Shown in pieces: positions 17,582-25,309 of a DNA stretch of 64,000 nucleotides. Source of the DNA: JAOUEA01 sp035249905 (GTDB lineage: Bacteria > Actinomycetota > UBA4738 > HRBIN12); NCBI GenBank assembly GCA_035249905.1, contig DATFFT010000006.1, forward strand, positions 1-64,000. Direction: 5' to 3'. A program made the translations under genes and the position numbers. A model generated the notes under the pieces. That model saw nothing but the letters and a program-made list of their open reading frames with translations. It had not been told where the DNA came from and made no database searches. The number at the start of each line of letters is the position of its first letter. The stretch's first letter is position 1.

Positions 17582-18042
17582 CCGGTCTCGTGACCCCGGA
17601 GCTCGAGGCGCTCGTCGGCACGGCATGGCCACCGGTGGTCCACGAGGTCGACCGCACCGGCATCAGGATGTGGGCACGGGCGGTGGGCATCGACGATCCG
17701 ATCTTCCACGACGAGGCGGCGGCCCGTGAAGCGGGATACGAGCGGCTTCCGGCGCCCCCGGGGTTCATGGGAGTGCCCCGACGCATGCCGGGCGACGTCG
17801 AGCCCGGCCCGCCTATCCGTGGCCTCCACCCCGAGCTCACGCGGAGCCTGAACGGCGGCACGGAGTACGAGTATCGATCCACCGTGATGGCGGGGGACGA
17901 GCTGGTCGCGAGCACGACGATCTCGGACATCAATGAGCGGAGCGGGTCGGTCGGTCCGATGTTGCTCATCACGCGTGAGACGACCTACCGTCGCGGCGAC
18001 GACACCGTCGCGATCCTCCGAGCCACGGTGATCAACTACTGA
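17578..18042 (+). CDS. MaoC-type hot-dog protein, FAS1-like N-terminal dehydratase subunit
   Basis: This 154-residue single hot-dog domain resembles the N-terminal half (FAS1_DH/MaoC_dehydrat_N) of two-domain or heterodimeric hydratases. It has the segment RAVGIDDPIFHDEAAAREAGY followed by APPGF, the usual turn before the hot-dog helix. It is directly followed, 12 bases on, by a second MaoC gene carrying the catalytic dyad, so the two products probably form a heteromeric enoyl-CoA hydratase, as in the actinobacterial HadAB/HadBC type. The start ATG overlaps the preceding stop. Confidence 0.82.
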   Translation: MTGLVTPELEALVGTAWPPVVHEVDRTGIRMWARAVGIDDPIFHDEAAAREAGYERLPAPPGFMGVPRRMPGDVEPGPPIRGLHPELTRSLNGGTEYEYRSTVMAGDELVASTTISDINERSGSVGPMLLITRETTYRRGDDTVAILRATVINY

Positions 18043-18054
18043 GAGAGGCGATCG

Positions 18055-18501
18055 ATGGCCGACGCGCAGGTGTACGTCGAGGACGTGGAGCCGGGCGACG
18101 CGATCCCCGAGATCGTCAAGCGTTGCACGCCGCGCCAGCTCGTGATGTGGGCGTCGGCGTCGGGGGACTTCTACGAGATCCACTACGACGTGGAGTACGC
18201 GCGATCGATCGGCCTGCCCGGGCTCGTCGTCCACGGCGCGCTCAAGAACGCGTTCCTCGGGCACCTGCTCCACGAGTGGGTCGCCCCGGCCGGTCGCATC
18301 GTCCGATACGGATGTTCCTACCGTGGCATGGACTACCCCGAACAGGACCTGCGATGTCGGGGGAAGGTGACCGAGATCTCCACGCGTGACGGTGAGGGCC
18401 TGATCGATGTCGACATCTGGATAGAGAACCCGAGCGGCGAGGTCACCACCCCGGGGACCGCGACGGTCTCGTTGCCCTCCCGTGGAAGGGAAGAGCGATG
18501 A
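18055..18501 (+). CDS. MaoC-family dehydratase/hydratase, catalytic subunit
   Basis: This 148-residue hot-dog protein has the hydratase-2 dyad Asp38 and His43 in GDFYEIHYD, followed by GLPGLVVHG. It should hydrate a trans-2-enoyl-CoA to a (3R)-hydroxyacyl-CoA or the reverse, with the previous gene product as partner. GAGAGAGG precedes the ATG. It overlaps the MarR-fusion gene by four bases. The operon also encodes an (S)-type 3-hydroxyacyl-CoA dehydrogenase and a crotonase, so more than one substrate or stereochemistry is involved. Confidence 0.88.
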   Translation: MADAQVYVEDVEPGDAIPEIVKRCTPRQLVMWASASGDFYEIHYDVEYARSIGLPGLVVHGALKNAFLGHLLHEWVAPAGRIVRYGCSYRGMDYPEQDLRCRGKVTEISTRDGEGLIDVDIWIENPSGEVTTPGTATVSLPSRGREER

Positions 18502-19925
18502 CGGCGCGGGAACGAGCATCGAACGCGGCCCCCGGGTCCCACGCGGCACGTCCGGCGCACAACCGGTTCGCCAGAGCGGGCGAGGACCGGCCGCCCCTCG
18601 ATCAGATCGACGTGGTGCTGGGCGAGTGGGCGAACGAACGGCCCGAGGCCGAGCTCGCTCCCGTCGCCGTGACCGCCAGGGTGTCCCGGCTCGCGCAGAT
18701 CCTGCAGCAACGCATGGAGCGCACCTCATCGCGGCTGGGACTGGACTGGGGTCAGTTCCTCGTGCTCGCCGCGCTTCGCGGCGCCGGGCCACCGTTCCGC
18801 ATGTCCCCTCGCGAGCTGCACCGACTGCTGTTGCTGTCGCCGGCCGCGGTCACGAATCGCCTGTACCGGCTGGAGGCGAAGGGATTGATCGAGCGGACGG
18901 CCGATCCGACCGATCGCCGGAGCCTGCCGGTGATCCTCACCGTTCAGGGCCTGAGCACGATCGACCGCGCGATGACGGCATGCGTCGAGGGCGAGCGTGA
19001 GCTCCTCACGGGCGTAGACCCGGGCGACCTCGAGACGACGCTGCGCACGATGCGTCAGCTGCTCGCCGCCTACGAGGAGTACCCGAGCAGGAGGCGACGT
19101 CAGCCCGCCGTCTCGCTCGCAGGCGAGGAGCTGCGGGTGGTCCCCGACGAGCCTCGCCCGGCCGACCCCGCGCCGCGCACATCGACCGCCATGCCCGGGT
19201 GCGACATGTGGCCCGCCACGCATCGGGACCTCGAACGGCTCCAGCGCAAGCTGGCCAGGAGGGCCGACGACTGCGAACCGTGGTCCGGGCCGGGACCGGG
19301 AGAGCCCTCCATCGCCGGAGTGTTCGTCTCCCTGCCTACGAAGCGTCTGAATGACCATCCCCGCGACATCGCCTGGGCGGCGGCGGTGGTGATGGAAGGC
19401 CACGACGTCCTCGAGTCGGCCACCGCCACTCGCAAGCTCGTGCGGCCCTATCAGGTCGGATACCTCTCCCTCACGATCGGCCCGATCCTCGAGGACATGG
19501 TGGCGGCGCTCGCGGTGCGACCGAGCCTGATCCTCGTGAACGCGGCCGGCCGTGACCACATGCGGGGCGCCGGGCTGGCGATCCAGCTCGGGGCCGCGAT
19601 CGACGTGCCCACGGTCGGGATCACCGAGCGCCCGGAGATCGGCGAGGCTCCCGAGCCCGACTCGCACCGGGGCGATTGGACTCCCGTCCGGATCGACGGC
19701 CGGCTGGTGGGGTTCCGCGTGCGAACGACCTCGAAGTCGAATCCGGTGATGGCTCATGCCGGGTGGCTCACGACCCCCGAGACGGCCCGTGACATCGTGC
19801 TGCGGACCACCCATCGCCAGCGCATGCCCGAGCCGTTGCACCGGGCGAGGGACCTCGCCCGACGGCTCCGGAGCGAGTACGAGCGTGCTGCCGGAACGGG
19901 AATGAGGGACGGTATCCATGGCTAG
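18498..19925 (+). CDS. MarR-type regulator fused to a catalytically dead endonuclease V-like domain
   Basis: This protein has 475 residues. Residues 55-192 form a MarR winged-helix domain: dimerisation helix from about 60, recognition region SPRELHRLLLLSPAAVTNRL (103-122) and wing with RTADPTDRRS. After a linker (193-237), residues 238-458 align with endonuclease V: IAGVFVS for IAGVDVS, GYLSL for GLLSFRE, LVNAAGRDHMRGAGLA then LGAAIDVPTVGI for the DGHGIAHPRRxGLASHLG core, and RMPEPLHRARDLARR for the RLPEP C-terminus. The catalytic Asp, Glu and Asp become Phe276, Ile327 and Asn348, and the later Lys (GVAK) reads GITE, so nuclease activity is unlikely. It sits inside the rightward operon with ATGA overlap, so it probably regulates that operon. 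The EndoV domain might bind nucleic acid or a ligand. Confidence 0.85.
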   Translation: MTARERASNAAPGSHAARPAHNRFARAGEDRPPLDQIDVVLGEWANERPEAELAPVAVTARVSRLAQILQQRMERTSSRLGLDWGQFLVLAALRGAGPPFRMSPRELHRLLLLSPAAVTNRLYRLEAKGLIERTADPTDRRSLPVILTVQGLSTIDRAMTACVEGERELLTGVDPGDLETTLRTMRQLLAAYEEYPSRRRRQPAVSLAGEELRVVPDEPRPADPAPRTSTAMPGCDMWPATHRDLERLQRKLARRADDCEPWSGPGPGEPSIAGVFVSLPTKRLNDHPRDIAWAAAVVMEGHDVLESATATRKLVRPYQVGYLSLTIGPILEDMVAALAVRPSLILVNAAGRDHMRGAGLAIQLGAAIDVPTVGITERPEIGEAPEPDSHRGDWTPVRIDGRLVGFRVRTTSKSNPVMAHAGWLTTPETARDIVLRTTHRQRMPEPLHRARDLARRLRSEYERAAGTGMRDGIHG

Positions 19926-19982
19926 GCGAAGATGCAGCCGCGATCGCCGATCGGAGGATCGACTCAGGAAGGGACAGCGGCG

Positions 19983-20852
19983 ATGAGAGCGACGAACTGG
20001 CCGGTGGCCGTGGTCGGGGCGGGCACGATGGGACACGGGATCGCGCAGGTCGCGGCCCAGCACGGGTTCGAGGTGCGGCTCTTCGACGAGAGCAGCGAGG
20101 CGCTCGGGAAGGCCAAGGCCGGCATCGAGCTCACCCTGGACAAGGGCATGGCTCGCGGCGTCGTCTCACGGGAGGAGCGCGAGGAAACGCTCGCACGCAT
20201 CAGCCTGATCGACACGCTCGAGGAGGCCGTCGACGGATGCCGGATCGTGATCGAGGCCGTGCCGGAGGATCCCGAGATCAAGCGAGCCGTCTTCGAGCGG
20301 CTCGACGCGCTGCTGCCGGAGACCACGATCCTGGCATCGAACACGTCCGCACTGAGCCTGACGATGATCGGAAGCTGGACCCGGCATCGTGAGCGCGTGA
20401 TCGGGCTGCACTTCTTCAACCCGCCCGACCGCATGCCGTTGGTGGAGGTCGTCCGAGGGCTCACCACGGGCGACAAGACGATCGAGCGCGCGCGTCGCTT
20501 CTGCCGCCAGCTGAACAAGGAGACGATCGTCGTCGCCGACCGGCCGGGGTTCGCGACGAGCCGGCTCAGCGCCACGATCGGGAACGAGGCCTGGTACATG
20601 TTCATGGAGGGGGTCGCCTCTCCCGAGGAGATCGACAAGGCGGTCAAGCTGGCGCTCGGGTTCCCGATGGGGCCGTTCGAGCTCGGCGACCTCATCGGGC
20701 TCGACGTGCGGCTCAGCGTGCTTCGATACCTGCACCAGACCCTGGGCGAGCGGTATCGCCCGTGCCCGATGCTGGTTGAGTACGTCGAGGCCGGCTACCT
20801 CGGTCGCAAGACCGGCCGCGGCGTGTACGAGTACCCCTCTCGGGATGACTGA
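19983..20852 (+). CDS. 3-hydroxyacyl-CoA dehydrogenase
   Basis: This 289-residue NAD-dependent dehydrogenase oxidises (3S)-hydroxyacyl-CoA to 3-oxoacyl-CoA. The dinucleotide motif GAGTMGHG is at 12-19. The catalytic region has SNTSALS and IGLHFFNPPDRMPLVEVV with the conserved His-Glu pair; NRPGF appears as DRPGF. The C-terminal helical domain is complete (GFPMGPFELGDLIGLDV). An ATG at 19983 with AGGAAGGG upstream is preferred over ATG19932, which would add a non-conserved tail. It overlaps the crotonase gene by eight bases. Confidence 0.93.
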   Translation: MRATNWPVAVVGAGTMGHGIAQVAAQHGFEVRLFDESSEALGKAKAGIELTLDKGMARGVVSREEREETLARISLIDTLEEAVDGCRIVIEAVPEDPEIKRAVFERLDALLPETTILASNTSALSLTMIGSWTRHRERVIGLHFFNPPDRMPLVEVVRGLTTGDKTIERARRFCRQLNKETIVVADRPGFATSRLSATIGNEAWYMFMEGVASPEEIDKAVKLALGFPMGPFELGDLIGLDVRLSVLRYLHQTLGERYRPCPMLVEYVEAGYLGRKTGRGVYEYPSRDD

Positions 20853-21624
20853 ACCGCGCTCGGTCCGCAGCGAGGCCGTCGGCGGGATCGTGCTCGTTAC
20901 GATCGACCGTCCCGAACGACGGAACGCGCTGTCGTGGACCGCATGGCAGGACCTGAGGTCGGCGATCGCTGCGGCGCGAGACGACCCGGAGGCGATCGGA
21001 CTGATCGTGACGGGGGCGGGCGACCGCTCCTTCGCGGCGGGGGCGGACATCGAGGAGCTGGCCGATCGGCCGGCATCCGTGGCGCTCGACGGCCTCGTGC
21101 AGGGAGTGCTGCTCGAGCTTGAGGCGTTGCCGATCCCGACGGTCGCCGCGATCAACGGACACGCGCTCGGCGGGGGGTGGGAATTGGCCCTCGCCTGTGA
21201 CCTTCGGATCGCCGTGTCGTCGGCGAAGGTCGGCTTCCCCGAGGTCGGGCTGGGGATCATCCCCGGTGCTGGAGGCGTCCTTCGGCTGCTCCACCATGTC
21301 GGTGTCGGTCTCGCGAAGGAGTTGATCTTCACCGGCCGGCTGCTCGACGCCAAGGAGGCATATGCCCACGGCCTCGTGAACCGCGTGGTCGAGCCGGGGC
21401 TGGCGCTCGAGGAGGCCCGCGGCCTCATGGCAGATCTCACGGCCCAGCCGCGGAGCGCCGTGCGTCTCGCGAAGCTCCTGATCGACGCCGCCGCCAGGGG
21501 AGAGGCGGGGCCCGTCACCGAGCGACTCGCGTATGCCCTGACCTTCCACGCACCCGATCGCGCCGAGCGGATGCATGCGTTCCTCGGACGCCGAGCCTCG
21601 GCATCGACGGAGGAGGAGGACTGA
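20845..21624 (+). CDS. Enoyl-CoA hydratase/isomerase family protein
   Basis: This 259-residue crotonase is more canonical than the one at 12164. It has DRPERRNALS at the N-terminus, the oxyanion-hole segments SFAAGADIEEL and GHALGGGWELALACD, and the acidic residue in GFPEVGLGIIPGAGG. It likely hydrates an enoyl-CoA in the same spiral as the preceding dehydrogenase. The gene overlaps its neighbours on both sides (eight bases upstream, one base downstream as TGATG), so tight co-translation is expected. Confidence 0.92.
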   Translation: MTEPRSVRSEAVGGIVLVTIDRPERRNALSWTAWQDLRSAIAAARDDPEAIGLIVTGAGDRSFAAGADIEELADRPASVALDGLVQGVLLELEALPIPTVAAINGHALGGGWELALACDLRIAVSSAKVGFPEVGLGIIPGAGGVLRLLHHVGVGLAKELIFTGRLLDAKEAYAHGLVNRVVEPGLALEEARGLMADLTAQPRSAVRLAKLLIDAAARGEAGPVTERLAYALTFHAPDRAERMHAFLGRRASASTEEED

Positions 21625-22667
21625 TGGAGTACCGCGTGCTCGGTGGGACCGGCATCAGGGTGAGCACCCATTGCCTCGGGACGATGATGTTCGGCTCCTG
21701 GGGCAACAGCGACGTCGACGAGTGCGTCCGCGTCGTTCACTCGGCGCTCGACGCGGGCGTCAACTTCGTCGACACCGCCGACGTGTACTCGGCCGGCGGC
21801 TCGGAGGAGATCGTCGGGAAGGCCATCGCCGGCCGGCGCGACGAGATCGTGCTCGCGACGAAGTTCCACAACCCAATGGGGGAAGGACGGAACGAGCGAG
21901 GCAATTCCCGGCTGTGGATCATGCGCGCCGTCGAGGCGAGCCTGCGCCGACTCGGCACCGACCACATCGACCTGTACCAGGTGCACCGGCCCGAGGCGGA
22001 GACCGACATCGACGAGACGCTCTCGGCGCTGACGGATCTGCAGCGAGCGGGCACGATCAGGGCGTTCGGCTCGTCGACCTTCCACGGATGGCAGGTCGTC
22101 GAGGCGCAGTGCGCCGCGGAGCGTCGGGGCCTGGAACGCTTCCGGACCGAGCAACCGCCGTACTCGATCCTCACGCGTCATATCGAACACGACGTGCTCC
22201 CGGCCGCTCTGTCGTACCAGATGGGCGTGCTCGTCTGGTCTCCGCTCGCGCGGGGCTGGCTCACGGGCCGCTACCGACGTGGAAGCTTCGACCGATCGCC
22301 GGAATCGCGCGCGACGCGGGCGAAGGGCGGGCCGATCGCCGCCCTGTTCGACGAGGAACGGTCCGAGACCCAGGCCAAGCTCGACGCCGTCGAGCGACTC
22401 GCGAGTATCGCCGACGAGGCGGGCATCTCGATGGCGCACATGGCGGTCGCGTTCACGCTGGCCCACCCGGCGGTGACCTCGGCGATCGTCGGCCCGAGGA
22501 AGCCGGAGCAGGTCGACGATCTGCTCGCGGGAGCCGACGTTCGGTTGGACGACTCGACCCTCGATGCGATCGATGCCGTGGTTCCGCCCGGCATCACGAT
22601 CGATCAGGCGGACCGGGGTTTCTCGCCGTGGTGGCTCGAGCCTTCGTCCCGCCGGCGATCGCTCTGA
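21624..22667 (+). CDS. Aldo/keto reductase
   Basis: This 347-residue TIM-barrel NADPH-dependent oxidoreductase belongs to the AKR11/YhdN-like group. The tetrad residues are visible: Asp and Tyr in NFVDTADVYSAGG, Lys in VLATKFHNP and His in LYQVHRPEAETD. The C-terminal cofactor-binding block AIVGPRKPEQVDD is intact. It may reduce an aldehyde or ketone intermediate. Last gene of the rightward operon; its final 64 bases overlap the end of the convergent MFS gene, so no terminator separates them. Confidence 0.9.
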   Translation: MEYRVLGGTGIRVSTHCLGTMMFGSWGNSDVDECVRVVHSALDAGVNFVDTADVYSAGGSEEIVGKAIAGRRDEIVLATKFHNPMGEGRNERGNSRLWIMRAVEASLRRLGTDHIDLYQVHRPEAETDIDETLSALTDLQRAGTIRAFGSSTFHGWQVVEAQCAAERRGLERFRTEQPPYSILTRHIEHDVLPAALSYQMGVLVWSPLARGWLTGRYRRGSFDRSPESRATRAKGGPIAALFDEERSETQAKLDAVERLASIADEAGISMAHMAVAFTLAHPAVTSAIVGPRKPEQVDDLLAGADVRLDDSTLDAIDAVVPPGITIDQADRGFSPWWLEPSSRRRSL

Positions 22668-23953
22668 ACCCGGTCGTCTCCGCCTGTCGGATCGGTTCCG
22701 TCCCTGGGGTGATCGTCGATCGCCTCGTACCTGCGGAACGACGGCACGAGCCACCCGATCACCCCGGCCCCCGCGATGCAGAGCAGGCCCCCTGAGACGA
22801 CCGCGATCGTGGGTGAGAACGCGGTGGCGACCAGGCCGGCCCTGAGGTCGCCCAGTCGCGGCCCGCCGGCGACCACGAGATAGTTGATGCTCGAGAGCCG
22901 GCCTCGCAGGTGGTCGGGCACCGAGAGCTGGATGATCGTGCCCCGGAAGATCGCCGAGACGACATCGGCCGCCCCCGCGACCGCGAGGAGCAGCAGAGCC
23001 AGCCACAATCGGTCGCCCACGAGACCGAACGCTGCGACGCTCGCCCCCCACGCCGCGACCGCCCACAACACGGCGCTGCCCTGATGGCGCACCTTACGGA
23101 CCCAGCCGCCGGTGAGCGCTCCCAGCACGGCGCCGACCGCGGGCGCCGCGAACAGCAGGCCGACCACCTCGGCGCCGCGCTCGAACTGCGAGACGGCGAT
23201 CACCGGGAACAACGCGCGGGGCATGCCGAAGATCATCGCCACCAGGTCGGCGCCGAAGGCAGCCTGCAGCACGCCTCGCCCGCGGAGGTACCGGAAGCCG
23301 TTCACGACGGCGGTGAGTCCGGTGTCGGGGAGATGTCCGGGCTCCGGCGGGACCCGGCGGATCGTCGAGATGATGGCGAACATGGCGAGGTACGAGCACA
23401 CGTCGACGCCGTAGGCGGTCACGAGCCCGAACTGGGCGATCATCAAGCCCGCGACCGCCGGCCCGAGCAGGGCGGTTGCGTTCATGACCACCTGGTTCAA
23501 CGCCAGGGCGGAGGGAAGCAGCTCGCGCCCGACGAGTCGCGGCACGATGGCGTTGCGGGCCGACGAATCGATCGACGACGAGCCGGCGATGAGGGCGACG
23601 GCGGCGTAGACGACCGCGATCGGCGGTTCGTCGAGCAACGTCGTGAGCAGCAGCACCGAGCTGCCCGCCCCGCCGCACACCTGCGCCCACATCAGCGTGG
23701 TTCGCCGGTCGACCGCGTCGATGAACGTGCCCCCGAGGACGATGCCGAGCACGATGCCGGCCAACCCCACCAGCCCGACGATGCCGACCGCCGTGTTGGA
23801 GCCAGTGAGCTCGTATACCTGCACGAACGAGGCGACGACGGTGAAGTGGTACCCGGCGCCGGCTAACAGCAGCCCGGTCCAGATCCGCCGGAAGTCCCTC
23901 GACCGCTGCAGCGGCGTGATGTCGATCGCGATGCGCCGCAGGAGCGACACCAT
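22604..23953 (-). CDS. MFS transporter (EntS/MFS_3-like exporter)
   Basis: This membrane protein has 449 residues and about twelve helices, with a long charged cytoplasmic tail after residue 400. The N-terminus (LQRSRDFRRIWTG) and loops such as GTFIDAVDRRTTLMWAQ match the MFS_3 group, which includes enterobactin and macrolide exporters. ATG23953 is used; an in-frame TTG/GTG lies just upstream, and no strong ribosome site is visible. It is downstream of the peroxiredoxin gene with a gap of about 100 bases. Its 3' end is antisense to the aldo/keto reductase end for 64 bases. Confidence 0.8.
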   Translation of the reverse strand: MVSLLRRIAIDITPLQRSRDFRRIWTGLLLAGAGYHFTVVASFVQVYELTGSNTAVGIVGLVGLAGIVLGIVLGGTFIDAVDRRTTLMWAQVCGGAGSSVLLLTTLLDEPPIAVVYAAVALIAGSSSIDSSARNAIVPRLVGRELLPSALALNQVVMNATALLGPAVAGLMIAQFGLVTAYGVDVCSYLAMFAIISTIRRVPPEPGHLPDTGLTAVVNGFRYLRGRGVLQAAFGADLVAMIFGMPRALFPVIAVSQFERGAEVVGLLFAAPAVGAVLGALTGGWVRKVRHQGSAVLWAVAAWGASVAAFGLVGDRLWLALLLLAVAGAADVVSAIFRGTIIQLSVPDHLRGRLSSINYLVVAGGPRLGDLRAGLVATAFSPTIAVVSGGLLCIAGAGVIGWLVPSFRRYEAIDDHPRDGTDPTGGDDRVQSDRRRDEGSSHHGEKPRSA

Positions 23954-24055
23954 CACCAACCGTGCGCCCGCGGACCCATCACCCCAGTCTGGACGGCGAC
24001 ACCGGGACCGACCACGGGCGATGATTCGATACGTCGTCGAACCGCATCGGGCGGA

Positions 24056-24529
24056 TCACAGGGACGCCATCACGTCGATGGCCTCGCGTTCGTCGGGAGT
24101 GACGAGAGCGTCCTCGGTCATCCAGCGATACCGGATCACACCCTCACGGTCGATCACGAACAGCGATCGCTTGGCGAGGCCGTCGTGTTCCTTCCAGATG
24201 TCGTACCGCACGCCGTACGCGCCGCAGGTCTCACGTCCCCAGTCCGACAACAACGGGAAGGGAACGTCGAGGTGCTTCGCGAACGCCATCTGCGAGAACG
24301 TCGCCGTCACCGCCACGGCGGCGATCGACCCGCCGATCGCCTCGACCCGAGGCGCCGCCTGTCCCAACTGGGACAGCTCGGTGCTTCAGACCGAGCCGAA
24401 GTCGAAAACGTAGAAGGCCAGCAAGAGCGGCCCGTGCTCGAGCAGATGCTCCAGCGAGATCTTCTCCTCGAACGTCTTGCGCAACGTGAACGAGGGCGCG
24501 GGATCGCCCACGCCGGGCCGGTCAGTCAT
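24056..24529 (-). CDS. Peroxiredoxin with in-frame UGA at the peroxidatic cysteine; probable selenoprotein
   Basis: Read through a single TGA (24386-24388), this is a 157-residue AhpC/TSA-family peroxiredoxin. Codon 48 is the TGA, in DFGSV-U-STELSQL, exactly where the peroxidatic Cys sits in relatives. Both halves are in one frame and the downstream half is intact (PFPLLSDWGRETCGAYGV, SLFVIDREGVIRYRW). Sixteen bases after the UGA begins the AGTT loop of a perfect 7-bp hairpin, a fit to bacterial SECIS rules. Thus selenocysteine is the preferred reading; a TGC/TGT-to-TGA nonsense mutation is the alternative. The ATG overlaps the end of the cyclase gene by eight bases. The conserved Thr three residues before the active site is Gly45 here. 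Normal termination is also UGA. Confidence 0.75.
24359..24376 (-). promoter_or_regulatory. SECIS-like hairpin in the peroxiredoxin mRNA
   Basis: In the mRNA sense CUGUCCC-AGUU-GGGACAG forms a perfect seven-base-pair stem with a four-base loop. The loop starts 16 bases after the UGA and has G as its second base. From memory, the published bacterial SECIS model asks for an apical loop 16-37 bases after the UGA with G among its first two bases; both conditions are met. It lies wholly within the coding sequence, as bacterial SECIS elements do. Confidence 0.6.
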
Positions 24530-25214
24530 CGAGCACCGCCACCGCCCGGGTCGGCCCCCCGTGCGCACCCTTGAGCTTCAGCGGCAGGCCGATGAACGTG
24601 AACCGTCGGCCCGCGACCTGGTCCAGGTTGGTGAGGTTCTCGTAGTGCGTGATGTGGTGAGCCCGGCCCATCATGTGGATCGGATAGATGCGACTCGCCG
24701 GGTTGTCGGGGGTGCAGGTATCGATGCCGAACGACTTCACGCCGTGCTCCACGATCCAGTCGGCGACGTCGGCGGCCAGGCCCGGGAACTCGCTCACGTA
24801 CTCGGGCATGCCCGCATACCTCGTCGCGGTCCCGGTATGGAACAACACGATGTCGCCCTCGCGAACCTCTTGCCCCGCCTCGGCGAGGCCCGACTCGACG
24901 CGATCGACGCCGATGTCGGTGCGAGGCTCGGCACCGGTGACGTCGATACACACCGCCTCGCCGTAGAACAGCTCCAACGGCATCTCGTCGATCGTCTGCG
25001 CCGATGGGTCGGGGTCGAGGTGGCTGAACGAGTCCACATGCGTGGGTCCGTTGTCGTTCAACAGGAACCCCTTGGTCTGGAACGAGAAGCCGCTGTCGAA
25101 CCTCGGCGCCGTCTCGGCGTGCGAGACGTGATCGAACAGGACCGTCTTGAGGTGTCCCGGATAGACCATCATCCCGTTGTAGATGTCCTGGGACAGGTCG
25201 ACGATCCTCGGCAT
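24522..25214 (-). CDS. Cyclase-family (kynurenine formamidase-like) hydrolase
   Basis: This 230-residue metal-dependent hydrolase has the KynB/isatin hydrolase fold and would open an amide, lactam or N-formyl bond. The signature HxGTHxD is present in altered form at residues 55-61 (NGPTHVD), with Asn55 in place of the first metal-binding His; His59, Asp61 and His65 remain. The start ATG25214 has GGAAGGAGGGAG directly upstream. It is the first gene of a short leftward transcript with the peroxiredoxin. An ATTATGTAC element lies 32 bases upstream of its start and probably controls both this gene and the divergent dehydrogenases. Confidence 0.85.
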   Translation of the reverse strand: MPRIVDLSQDIYNGMMVYPGHLKTVLFDHVSHAETAPRFDSGFSFQTKGFLLNDNGPTHVDSFSHLDPDPSAQTIDEMPLELFYGEAVCIDVTGAEPRTDIGVDRVESGLAEAGQEVREGDIVLFHTGTATRYAGMPEYVSEFPGLAADVADWIVEHGVKSFGIDTCTPDNPASRIYPIHMMGRAHHITHYENLTNLDQVAGRRFTFIGLPLKLKGAHGGPTRAVAVLDD

Positions 25215-25242
25215 GCTCCCTCCTTCCACTCGAGCTGCTTAG

Positions 25243-25255
25243 TATATTATGTACG
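25243..25255. promoter_or_regulatory. Candidate GntR operator in the cyclase/dehydrogenase divergent promoter
   Basis: TATATTATGTACG lies in an AT-rich island between divergent genes in an otherwise very GC-rich region and overlaps possible -10 hexamers in both directions (TATACT reading left, TATATT reading right). The nine bases ATTATGTAC recur at 35199-35207 upstream of the HMGL operon, and a 7/9 match precedes the gntR-like gene. FCD-type GntR regulators often bind short palindromes with a GTAC or GTATAC core. Confidence 0.45.
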
Positions 25256-25309
25256 TTCGGCGGTGACCCCCGAGGCCGACGTCGATCGGAAGGAGTCGCC
25301 CTGCGAGCC

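Noticed and set aside
24386..24388. TGA in the peroxiredoxin as an ordinary nonsense mutation or frameshift
   Set aside because: Both halves are in the same frame, the stop falls on the catalytic Cys codon and a SECIS-like hairpin follows at correct distance. Kept as the alternative, not the preferred reading. A general recoding of UGA is excluded because most genes here end in TGA.
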